DNA from: an uncultured Alphaproteobacteria bacterium
GTDB lineage: Bacteria; Pseudomonadota; Alphaproteobacteria; Methylaequorales; Methylaequoraceae
Assembly: GCA_902547955.1 (NCBI GenBank)
Contig: CACCPY010000005.1
Coordinates: 1 to 56,000, forward strand
Direction of reading: 5' to 3'
DNA: 56,000 nt
The position numbers and the translations under genes were made by a program. This document shows positions 36,148 to 44,101 of the stretch, piece after piece (position 1 is the stretch's first letter; the number at the start of each line of letters is the position of its first letter). The notes beneath the pieces were generated by a model. The model did not search any database. It saw only the letters and a list, made by a program, of their open reading frames with translations, and was not told where the DNA came from.

Positions 36148-37109
36148 TCATTATGAAAGTTTAAATTTTTAGAAATCCTTTTTATTCCCTCTTCAATTGA
36201 GATTTTAGGTTGGAAATTAAATGTTTTTTTTGCTAAGCTAACATCACAAAATCTTTTAAAAATTTCTCTATTTACTGTCCTATCACTTTTAGTAAAAGGT
36301 AGATTCTTAATTTTGAGATTATTTTTTTTTAATGTCTTTATAGCAATCTTTGCAACCTCATTTAAGGTATATTTTTCATTTGAATTTCCAATATTAAAAA
36401 TTTTATTATAAGATTTTTTATTTTTTACAATTTCAATTAATGCCCTACAAGTATCCTCTACGTGACAAAAGGATCTCACTTGTTGACCATCACCATAAAT
36501 AATAGGATCGGAACCCGACATAATATTTCTAACAATTTTAGCTAAAAAAAATTGGGAAACTTGATTCTCTCCATAAGTATTAAAAAATCTAACAATAGTA
36601 TAATTTAATTTTTTATAAATCTGACAATAGGCCTTAACATATTCCTCACCCGCAAGCTTTGAAATTCCGTAAACAGTCTTACCCTGTGTATCTGTTTTTT
36701 CATTGATAGGGTTATGACTTGGTTCACCATAAACTTCAGAAGATGAAGCAAAAATTATATGTTTTATATTTCCTGAGACACATGCCTCTAGAATATTTTC
36801 AGTACCTTTAACATTTACTTCAAGACATTTAAGTTTATTATCTTCAGTCCTTTTTACTCCTAGCATCGCAGCAAGATGGAACACTGCATCAACATCACTA
36901 ATAACCTTATTAAGCAGAGATTTTTCAAATATTGAGCCATTTAAAATTTTTAAATTTTTATTTTTTTTTACTTTTTTAAATAAATTTTTATTTTTTTCCA
37001 ATTGCTCTGGCAAATCCATACATATGACTTTGAATTTTTTTTCAATTAACTGTTTGCAAAGTTCCAAACCTATTAAACCTGAACCTCCTGTGATTAAAAC
37101 TTTCTTCAT
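36141..37109 (-). CDS. NAD-dependent sugar epimerase/dehydratase (extended SDR)
   Basis: This 322-residue protein shows ITGGSGLIGLELC (NAD loop), FHLAAMLGVKRTE, SSSEVYGEP, YGISK (YxxxK) and RFFNTYGENQ, with FNIGNSNEKYT later. It resembles UDP-glucose 4-epimerase or UDP-glucuronate-decarboxylase-type SDRs without a decisive feature. Placed between the WbpP-like epimerase and neuA, it probably acts on a UDP-amino sugar or related precursor. It overlaps both neighbours by a few bases. Confidence 0.7.
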   Translation of the reverse strand: MKKVLITGGSGLIGLELCKQLIEKKFKVICMDLPEQLEKNKNLFKKVKKNKNLKILNGSIFEKSLLNKVISDVDAVFHLAAMLGVKRTEDNKLKCLEVNVKGTENILEACVSGNIKHIIFASSSEVYGEPSHNPINEKTDTQGKTVYGISKLAGEEYVKAYCQIYKKLNYTIVRFFNTYGENQVSQFFLAKIVRNIMSGSDPIIYGDGQQVRSFCHVEDTCRALIEIVKNKKSYNKIFNIGNSNEKYTLNEVAKIAIKTLKKNNLKIKNLPFTKSDRTVNREIFKRFCDVSLAKKTFNFQPKISIEEGIKRISKNLNFHNDW

Positions 37110-38071
37110 TTTTTATCGTATTGTATTGTAAGTATTTTACTAATAGACTTTTCTATGTCTATGTAATCTTTATATTGGAAAAAATTAGAAATTTTAGAGT
37201 TTTCACTGACTGACCTATTAATATCTCCTGCTCTTTTGCTTTTAAATTGAGGGTATTCAAAATTAAAATCAATTTTATATTTCTTCATTACATTTTTCAT
37301 TATATTAAAAAGATTGATTATTTTTGTTTCTTTTCCTGAACCAACATTAAAAATTTCAAACGAATAATTCTTCTCAGAAGAGATTATTAAATTTATCAAA
37401 TTTGAAATATCTTCTACATCAATAAAATCACGAGTCGCTTCACCATCTCCAAAGATTAACGGAACTTGATTTTTCAAAAATGAATTTATCCATCTTGGAA
37501 TTACTGCTCCATAATCTGAATCAATTGATTGCCATGGACCAACAACGTTAAAAAATCTTAAGGCTGTTATTACAGTTTGATAATTTAAATCACAAAACAC
37601 TTGTGAATAAGTTTCATTAGAAATCTTTGAGGCTGCATATGGGCTTTTGGGTTTAAGAGAAAAATTTTCCCTAATTGGAATTTCATTAGTTTCACCATAA
37701 ACTGAACAACTTGAGGCGAAAATTAGATCTTTAATTTTATTTTTCAAACATAGATCCAAAATATTAATAAATCCTTGAGAATTTATAGAATCATTTTCTA
37801 ATAGATCAGTGAAAGATTTTTGAACTGAAACCTGACCAGCTAAATTTACTACGGCATCAATATCCTTAAAAATAGGTTCCATTTTTTTCTTTTCTCTAAT
37901 GTCAATTTCGTAGAACTTAAAATTTGGATACTCTTCTATTAATTTTTGAGTTTTTTGCTTAGAACTAGAAAAAAAATTGTCTATACCAAAAACATTATTC
38001 TTTCTTTTTAAAAAGAAATTACATAAGTTGTATCCTATGAACCCTGATGAGCCTGTAACAAGAATATTCAT
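37106..38071 (-). CDS. UDP-N-acetylglucosamine 4-epimerase-like SDR (WbpP type)
   Basis: The 321-residue extended SDR has TGSSGFIGYNLC, VVNLAGQVSVQKSF, ASSCSVYGE, YAASK (YxxxK) and RFFNVVGPWQSIDSDYGAVIP. The VGP-Q-DYGAVIP stretch is like WbpP/GalE-type C4 epimerases of UDP-GlcNAc/UDP-GalNAc. It lies directly after the neuC gene with a one-base overlap. It could supply UDP-GalNAc for glycan assembly or a modified precursor for the nonulosonate; the sequence does not decide between these. Confidence 0.75.
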   Translation of the reverse strand: MNILVTGSSGFIGYNLCNFFLKRKNNVFGIDNFFSSSKQKTQKLIEEYPNFKFYEIDIREKKKMEPIFKDIDAVVNLAGQVSVQKSFTDLLENDSINSQGFINILDLCLKNKIKDLIFASSCSVYGETNEIPIRENFSLKPKSPYAASKISNETYSQVFCDLNYQTVITALRFFNVVGPWQSIDSDYGAVIPRWINSFLKNQVPLIFGDGEATRDFIDVEDISNLINLIISSEKNYSFEIFNVGSGKETKIINLFNIMKNVMKKYKIDFNFEYPQFKSKRAGDINRSVSENSKISNFFQYKDYIDIEKSISKILTIQYDKK

Positions 38072-39219
38072 TAGTAGATGATTTGTTTATCAAGTAATTT
38101 TTTATTAATTTCTATTTTATTTAGAATATCGCAGATTCTATAACCACTTTTTCCATCACCATAAAGATTTTTAACAGTTTTACATTTTTGGTGAAATTTT
38201 TTATTATTTTTTACATACATTAATGCATTCATAATTGATTTTACGTCATAATCACAATTAATTATATTATACGATTGAGGTCTTCCTCTTTGTCTAATTC
38301 CTATATTTATTACAGGCTTTTTGAAAGACGGAGCCTCTAAAATCCCTGCGGATGAATTTCCTATTAAAAGAAAACATTTATTTAGTACATGTAAAAACAA
38401 CTCTCGTTTAATATTACTGTAAACTAAAAGTTTCGAATCAGTAAATTTTTTTATTGAGTTCAGAATTAACTCAGAACCTGAATCAGTATTAGGAAAGATG
38501 CATAGAACATTCATATCAAGAGACAGACAACTTTTTAGTATATTTTTCATATATTCTCCGGCTTGTTCCTTTTCATTTAATACAGGATGAAATAGAACAA
38601 GAATATATTTTTTTTCAATAAACTTCTTTAATTTAATATTTGTTACACTAGAATTCCGTGCATCTTCTCTGATATTATCTAACTGAGGAGCACCTGTATT
38701 AAATATTCTAAATCTTTGCTCACCAAGTTTTAAAAGTCTATTTTTTGAATCCAAACAAGAAGCAAAGTGTAAATGTGATAATTTGGCAATCGCATATCTC
38801 GCTGAATCATCTATATGACCGGACTTATCACCAGCCTGAATATGGGCCACAGGAATATTCATATAAACAGAGGCAAGACAAACTGAGAGTGTCTCAATTC
38901 TGTCACCGAAAATAAGCACGATATCTGGTTTAATTTTTTCTAGAGACATAGATATTTTTGAAATTGCCTTTCCCATTGTAAACGACCAACCAAAGCTTTT
39001 ATTTGGAACATCAAACTTTACTTTTTCGTCAACCCTAATATTGTCTTTGATAATTTCTTTAATTGAATAACCATGTTTTTTTGATAAGTGTCCTCCAAGA
39101 ACAATTGTTCTATATTCAAGCTTGTCAAATTGACTTAATACCTTAAGAACATTTTTGGCATATCCATAAGTTGCTCTTGAGTCCAAAGAAAAACAGACTC
39201 TTCTTTTCTTAGAAGACAT
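38071..39219 (-). CDS. neuC: hydrolysing UDP-GlcNAc 2-epimerase, NeuC/LegG-type
   Basis: These enzymes hydrolyse a UDP-HexNAc with C2 epimerisation, releasing ManNAc or a 2,4-diacetamido equivalent. The 382-residue protein has the N-terminal RVCFSLDSRATYG, LIFGDRIETLSVCLAS, AHIQAGDKSGHIDDSARYAI and GNSSAGILEAPSFKKPVINIG, all typical of NeuC/LegG. It overlaps neuB by 11 bp. Because no LegB/LegC-type aminotransferase or LegH acetyltransferase is visible, the plain NeuC reaction (UDP-GlcNAc to ManNAc) is the simpler reading. Confidence 0.88.
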   Translation of the reverse strand: MSSKKRRVCFSLDSRATYGYAKNVLKVLSQFDKLEYRTIVLGGHLSKKHGYSIKEIIKDNIRVDEKVKFDVPNKSFGWSFTMGKAISKISMSLEKIKPDIVLIFGDRIETLSVCLASVYMNIPVAHIQAGDKSGHIDDSARYAIAKLSHLHFASCLDSKNRLLKLGEQRFRIFNTGAPQLDNIREDARNSSVTNIKLKKFIEKKYILVLFHPVLNEKEQAGEYMKNILKSCLSLDMNVLCIFPNTDSGSELILNSIKKFTDSKLLVYSNIKRELFLHVLNKCFLLIGNSSAGILEAPSFKKPVINIGIRQRGRPQSYNIINCDYDVKSIMNALMYVKNNKKFHQKCKTVKNLYGDGKSGYRICDILNKIEINKKLLDKQIIY

Positions 39220-40249
39220 CAGATAACAGTAATTGAGAATCTTTTTTTATAAATTTCTTTGCTTTTTTACCAATAACTCTATCTAAATCCTTAGCTGGAA
39301 TGTTATTTTTACCAGGACTAGGCCTCTTAACAGAAATATTTTTACTACTTAATAATTCGCCAACTGAAATATTTTTTAGAGAAACTACACTTTCTCTCGC
39401 CCATAAAACTATTTCTTTTTCTTCTTTATGAATTTTTCTTTTATCTCCCATCGATTTGAATACAGCATTACACCCCTCAACTAATTCAAAAAGTTCTTTA
39501 GAATCAATTGATGATTGATGATCAGGCCCTTTCATACTTTTATCTAATGTAAAATGTTTTTCAATTAAACATGCACCATGACTAACAGCTACGAGAGCGC
39601 AATAAATTGTTGGTGTATGATCTGATAATCCTATTGGAACTTTAAATTTTTCAATATAATTTTTAATAAGACCTAAGTTCATTATCTCGTAAGGACACGG
39701 ATAAGCCGAAACACAATGCATCATTGCAAAATCTACTTTTTGTTTTTTGTACAAATTATAGGTTTCTTTTACTTCATTAAATTCAGTCATACCAGTTGAA
39801 AAAATAACTGTTTTTTTTTTACTTGCTATGTGTTTCTGCAGGGGATGATTAGTACACTCTCCTGAACCAACTTTAATAGCATTTACTCCAATTTTATTTA
39901 CAAGTATGTCACACGACTTAAAAGAAAATGGAGTACATAAAAATTCTATTTCAATATCTTCACATATTTTTTTTAGATTGGATAACTCTTCAATTGATAA
40001 GTTGGTTTCATCAAGAGCCTGATATAAAGATTTGTCTCCGAAATTCTTTGAAATGGGTGTGTCAGTAAGCATCTCATCATCAAGTTGATGAATCTGAAAT
40101 TTAATAGCATCACACTTAGCTGCTTTAGCTACATATACCATCTCTTTAGCTATTTCGAAGTCTCCCTGATGATTAATACATGCTTCAGCAATTATATAAG
40201 GCTTTCCAAAATTTTTTATGGATTTATAGCCTATTTTTATTTTTTTCAT
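39209..40249 (-). CDS. neuB: N-acetylneuraminate synthase-type enzyme
   Basis: NeuB condenses phosphoenolpyruvate with ManNAc (or an analogue) to form a nonulosonic acid. The 346-residue protein has IIAEACINHQGD, AIKFQIHQ, EFLCTPFS, IKVGSGECTN, GLSDHT and IEKHFTLDKSMKGPDHQSS. A C-terminal antifreeze-like SAF domain follows from about residue 285 (ARESVVSLKNISVGE, KRPSPG). Length is standard. A 46-bp spacer separates it from the upstream propeller gene, one of the few gaps in this operon, so an internal promoter is possible. Confidence 0.93.
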   Translation of the reverse strand: MKKIKIGYKSIKNFGKPYIIAEACINHQGDFEIAKEMVYVAKAAKCDAIKFQIHQLDDEMLTDTPISKNFGDKSLYQALDETNLSIEELSNLKKICEDIEIEFLCTPFSFKSCDILVNKIGVNAIKVGSGECTNHPLQKHIASKKKTVIFSTGMTEFNEVKETYNLYKKQKVDFAMMHCVSAYPCPYEIMNLGLIKNYIEKFKVPIGLSDHTPTIYCALVAVSHGACLIEKHFTLDKSMKGPDHQSSIDSKELFELVEGCNAVFKSMGDKRKIHKEEKEIVLWARESVVSLKNISVGELLSSKNISVKRPSPGKNNIPAKDLDRVIGKKAKKFIKKDSQLLLSDVF

Positions 40250-40295
40250 TAGGATAAAAATTAATTTTTTAAGCTAAACTAAATTAATATAAACT

Positions 40296-41459
40296 TCAAA
40301 TCAAATTTATTTTTTTTGATATGAAATTTTTTTCTATTTCTTGTTGATATATACACTTACCAAAACTTTTTTCAAAAATTTTTAATAAATTAGCTTTTCC
40401 AACCCGAACATCTTTGTCATTTACACATTTAATTTCATTGATTTGAGATGACTGTAATTTTTTAAAAAAAATATTTTTTTCACACATAAAAATTAATCCA
40501 CCACTATTTTTTTTTCTTAAACTTCTATCTGGATTAATATTACTACACCCGATCAAAAACTCATTACCTGATATTCCCAAACCTCTTAACATATAATTAC
40601 TCGAAAATCTTCTCAATAAGTTTTCCATATAAGGCTTTCCATTTCTTAATAATCGTCCGGTGTATGTTTTATAGTTTCCAAAACTATCGCAAATATAAAG
40701 ATCATTACTAATTAAATTTATGTCATGAACACCTCTATTTGTAGTTTTAAAAAAAAATATTTTTTTTTTATCGGTAAACCCAACTAAAGACCCTCCTCTT
40801 TTTTTTATACCAACTGAGCCACTATGACACGTGAATAAAACAAAATTATTAATACAGTTAACAGAATTAACATGGTTGTGATCTGAAGAAATTGATAGTC
40901 CCGTTTTATCTTTCATTATAAAAATTTCATTGACAATCTTTTTCTTATTTATGTCAACGTAGCAAATCGAATTTCTTTGTGTGTTTGCAAAACATAAGTT
41001 ACCAGTTTCTTTGTCAAATGATAATCCATGTATCCTCTCATTTCCGTAAAGAGTTTCAAAACTTAATATTCTTTCTTTCTCTCTTAGTTCAAAAGACAAT
41101 TTATTTCTAATTAATTTTGCTTTAATTATTGATGAGTGAATACCCGTAAATACTGAAAAAAAAACTACATCTTTACAAATTGATACGCCGTGAACGTCTC
41201 CAGCAAAAATCTTTTGAATTTGACTTTCATTAATTATAAACAGTCCTAAATTTGATGAAAACAAAAATGTGTTTTTAAAACTAAATGAAACGTTATTTTT
41301 TTTTTTTTCAAATTTTATATTTTTTTTTAAAAATTTTCGAAGATTATTTGTTTTTTCAATATTACTGAAAAATTCATTTACAATATATTTGAATTCTTTC
41401 CAAAAGAAGATTTGAGAGATATAATAATTTAATAATATAATCTTCTTTAAAAAGTTCAT
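40296..41459 (-). CDS. predicted beta-propeller protein with one histidine per blade (unknown)
   Basis: I do not recognise this 387-residue protein as a named enzyme. After about 60 variable residues it shows repeated short blocks about 40-60 residues apart: GDVHGVSI, RIHGLSF, HVNSVNC, GVHDINL and LRGLGIS. Each starts a predicted inner strand, as in a beta-propeller. The recurrent His could line a central metal site, as in four-histidine oxygenases. It resembles propeller-like hypothetical proteins seen in glycan loci. It overlaps the HddC-like gene by 4 bp, so it belongs to the sugar module. Confidence 0.5.
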   Translation of the reverse strand: MNFLKKIILLNYYISQIFFWKEFKYIVNEFFSNIEKTNNLRKFLKKNIKFEKKKNNVSFSFKNTFLFSSNLGLFIINESQIQKIFAGDVHGVSICKDVVFFSVFTGIHSSIIKAKLIRNKLSFELREKERILSFETLYGNERIHGLSFDKETGNLCFANTQRNSICYVDINKKKIVNEIFIMKDKTGLSISSDHNHVNSVNCINNFVLFTCHSGSVGIKKRGGSLVGFTDKKKIFFFKTTNRGVHDINLISNDLYICDSFGNYKTYTGRLLRNGKPYMENLLRRFSSNYMLRGLGISGNEFLIGCSNINPDRSLRKKNSGGLIFMCEKNIFFKKLQSSQINEIKCVNDKDVRVGKANLLKIFEKSFGKCIYQQEIEKNFISKKINLI

Positions 41460-42166
41460 TTTGTTTTCTCTTTAAAAACATATTTTTTTAACTGAATGGT
41501 AGCATATCTAAAAGACTCAGGAGTTCCAATATCTAAAAAGTTTTTTTTAGTAAAATAGTGATAAAAATTATTTTTCTTTTTTTTCAAAATATCTTCTTCA
41601 AATGAAAAAAAACTATCTGAAATTCCATCAAAAACCTGCCTTTTTAGAACATAAATACCACCGTTTATTATATTAGTATTTCCAGTTTTTTCAGAGAAAG
41701 ATAATACTCTATTTCCCTCTCCAACTTCTACATTTCCAAACCTTAAACTATTATTTATTCTAACAGTAAGCATTAAAACGTCCATTTTCGAGGAATAAAA
41801 GTTTAGAAACTCATTATAATCAATATTACATATTGAATCTCCATTAAGAACAAAAAGATGATTAATTTTTATTTTTTTAAAAGCATTTAGAATTGCTCCT
41901 CCTGTTCCAAGTGGTTTTTTCTCCTCTAAAAAAACTAGCGAAAGGTCTTTATAAACATTACCGAGTGTTTCCTGAAAAACATCTGATTTATATCCAACAG
42001 AAATATAGACTCTTCTAAATCCAGCCAAAATCAATTTTTCAAAAATATAACAAATAAAAAATTTTTCATTGATTCTCATTAGAGGTTTTGGAGTCCCCTT
42101 TGAAATCGATTCTAATCTTGTACCTTTCCCACCAGCTAAAATTAATGGAAAAAAATTTTTTATCAT
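41456..42166 (-). CDS. HddC-like sugar-1-phosphate nucleotidyltransferase
   Basis: This 236-residue enzyme has LILAGGKGTRLESI with GTPKPLMRI, GTGGAILNAF, LNGDSICN (metal-binding Asp) and FLDIGTPESF. This is the compact GT-A-like nucleotidyltransferase of the RfbF/HddC/PtmE type. HddC adds GMP to heptose-1-phosphate, and PtmE-like enzymes make GDP-amino sugars in some legionaminic pathways. A GHMP kinase like HddA at 54872 supports the heptose reading; neighbouring neuB leaves the PtmE reading open. It overlaps the SDR upstream by 4 bp. Confidence 0.72.
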   Translation of the reverse strand: MIKNFFPLILAGGKGTRLESISKGTPKPLMRINEKFFICYIFEKLILAGFRRVYISVGYKSDVFQETLGNVYKDLSLVFLEEKKPLGTGGAILNAFKKIKINHLFVLNGDSICNIDYNEFLNFYSSKMDVLMLTVRINNSLRFGNVEVGEGNRVLSFSEKTGNTNIINGGIYVLKRQVFDGISDSFFSFEEDILKKKKNNFYHYFTKKNFLDIGTPESFRYATIQLKKYVFKEKTK

Positions 42167-43140
42167 CTTTTAAACGCTTCTTTTTTGTTTTGCTCAATCC
42201 AATTGAATGTTTTTTTAATACCTTCTTGAACAGAGAATTGGCATTTAAACCCAATAATTTTTTGAATTTTTGATATATCAAATTTTATTTTATCAACTGT
42301 TTTTGGCTTATGAACGTCATATACTATTTTTGGTGTAGTTTTTTTTAAATCAGTAGCAAATTTTAAAATTTCATTTATTGAATGAAGTTTTCCAGAAGCA
42401 ATATTAACTTCTAAAAAATCAAATTTTTTTTTTGAAACCTCAATTAATCCATTTATAAAATCATCTATAAAAATTAAATCTCTCTTCTGTTCTCCATTTC
42501 CCCAAATCACCAGTGGGTTATGGTCTTCGTATACTTTTCTTATAATAGATGCTGTAACATGTGATTTTAATTTATCAAATTTATCATAGGGACCAAATAT
42601 ATTTGAAGGTCTAACAATCAAACAGCTAAAATTTTTAGATACTCTAGTAGAAAAAATTTGACACAAAATCTCAGAATATCTTTTCGTCCAACCAGCAGAA
42701 TAATATACATCAAAGGGATTACCTTTTAACATATCATTTTCAGAATATTTATTTTTTTTTATATTAGGGTAAACACAACCAGTACTGATAAAAACAAACT
42801 TTTTTATTTTTTGCTTTATGGATGCTTCAAGTAAGTTTAACAGCATTCTTATATTTGAAGTTACATGATAAAGAGGATTATTCAAGATATCATAAGCTCC
42901 TGAGGTTGCTGCTGCGCACATAAAAACTACATCAATATTTTTCAGCGCTTTAATACAGCTGGCTTTATCCTCTAAATTAAATGAGGTTTCCTTATAATTT
43001 TTATGGATATGCTTCAAATGCTTATTTGAAAACCTATTTCCATAAACTTTGTAACCTTCTTTTAAAAGTTTATTAGTTAAATTATAACCTATAAAACCAT
43101 AGGCACCCGCAACAAAGATTCTCGATTTTTTATCCAACAT
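42163..43140 (-). CDS. NAD-dependent epimerase/dehydratase with altered YxxxK motif (cassette 1)
   Basis: The extended SDR of about 325 residues has RIFVAGAYGFIGYNL (NAD loop), STGCVYP, RPSNIFGPYDKF and WGNGEQKRD. At the usual YxxxK position it reads SAGWTKRYSE, so the lysine is kept but the tyrosine position is alanine, with tyrosines nearby. It is related to the SDR at 49377 and, like it, follows an aldo/keto reductase gene. I chose ATG 43140 over the TTG at 43149. It probably acts on a nucleotide-linked ketosugar; reaction unknown. Confidence 0.68.
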   Translation of the reverse strand: MLDKKSRIFVAGAYGFIGYNLTNKLLKEGYKVYGNRFSNKHLKHIHKNYKETSFNLEDKASCIKALKNIDVVFMCAAATSGAYDILNNPLYHVTSNIRMLLNLLEASIKQKIKKFVFISTGCVYPNIKKNKYSENDMLKGNPFDVYYSAGWTKRYSEILCQIFSTRVSKNFSCLIVRPSNIFGPYDKFDKLKSHVTASIIRKVYEDHNPLVIWGNGEQKRDLIFIDDFINGLIEVSKKKFDFLEVNIASGKLHSINEILKFATDLKKTTPKIVYDVHKPKTVDKIKFDISKIQKIIGFKCQFSVQEGIKKTFNWIEQNKKEAFKR

Positions 43141-44062
43141 ATTGGTCAAATTTAAAGTATTTTATATTATATTCCTTAATTCTTTTTATATTATCTTCAC
43201 TTAGATTTTTTATTTTCTCTGCTTTAACATTTTCAATAATCTGTGACTTATTTATCATACCAGGTAATACAATATGAATTTGTGAAAAAGAAAGACAAAA
43301 ATTTAAGCATAGTTGGGCTCTAGTTACGTTTTCATCTTTTACAACTTTTTTAAAAATTTTATTGCTTTCCTCAATCCATTTTCTTCTCTGGTCAATCTTC
43401 CAAAATTTTCTATGATCATCTTCATCAAAAATGTGTTTGGCTGAGTATTTTCCAGTCAAAAATCCAAAAGCTAAGGGTGTTCTGGCAATAATTTTAATAT
43501 TCATTTTTTTACATTTTTCATAAATATTTTTTTCCAAGATTCTTATATCTAATATATTAAAATTTACTTGAATAAAGTCGACCATAGAAAAATCGTTGAT
43601 ACAATAAAAATCTTCAGGATTCCTTAAAGAGATTCCGAAGTTTCGAATTTTTTTACCAAACAAATTCTTTATAAAAGTAAAATACTCCATATTTGACAAA
43701 AAATCTTTCGGTGGATTGTGCAGTTGCAGAAAATCTATGTATTCGGTTCCTAAGACTTGTAAACTATTTTTAATCTGAGAAATAATAGATTGTTTTGAAA
43801 AACTTGATTTTTGAGAAAAATCAGAAACTCCGCATTTCGTGGAAATAATCAAATCTTCTCTTCTATTTTTTTTTAAAATGAATCCTAACAATTTTTCGCT
43901 ATTTCCATAAGCAGGTGAAACATCAAAAAAATTTATTTTTTTTTTTAAAGAAAACTCTAATAATTCTATCGCCTTAGTTTCTGATATCTTACCGTATGCC
44001 GGGTTTATTTTTGTCCCTCCTCCAATTCCCCAACAACCAAAACCAATTCTCGATCTAACCAA
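43130..44062 (-). CDS. aldo/keto reductase (cassette 1)
   Basis: This 310-residue TIM-barrel reductase has the catalytic tetrad Asp47, Tyr52 (DVSPAYGNSE), Lys76 (STKCGV) and His115 (LQLHNPP). It would reduce a keto or aldehyde group with NADPH. The start is TTG at 44062; the frame stays open a few codons further upstream but holds no ATG. A 39-bp gap separates it from the radical SAM gene. Its tetrad spacing equals that of the second reductase at 50329. In this context it likely reduces a ketosugar. Confidence 0.85.
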   Translation of the reverse strand: MVRSRIGFGCWGIGGGTKINPAYGKISETKAIELLEFSLKKKINFFDVSPAYGNSEKLLGFILKKNRREDLIISTKCGVSDFSQKSSFSKQSIISQIKNSLQVLGTEYIDFLQLHNPPKDFLSNMEYFTFIKNLFGKKIRNFGISLRNPEDFYCINDFSMVDFIQVNFNILDIRILEKNIYEKCKKMNIKIIARTPLAFGFLTGKYSAKHIFDEDDHRKFWKIDQRRKWIEESNKIFKKVVKDENVTRAQLCLNFCLSFSQIHIVLPGMINKSQIIENVKAEKIKNLSEDNIKRIKEYNIKYFKFDQYVG

Positions 44063-44101
44063 ATCTAATTCACTAACTTTGTTTACTTTAATATTTTAGT
44101 A

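Noticed and set aside
35464-40249. Legionaminic or pseudaminic acid pathway
   Set aside because: No aminotransferase, acetyltransferase or 4,6-dehydratase of those pathways is visible in the window; only the NeuC/NeuB/NeuA core is supported.
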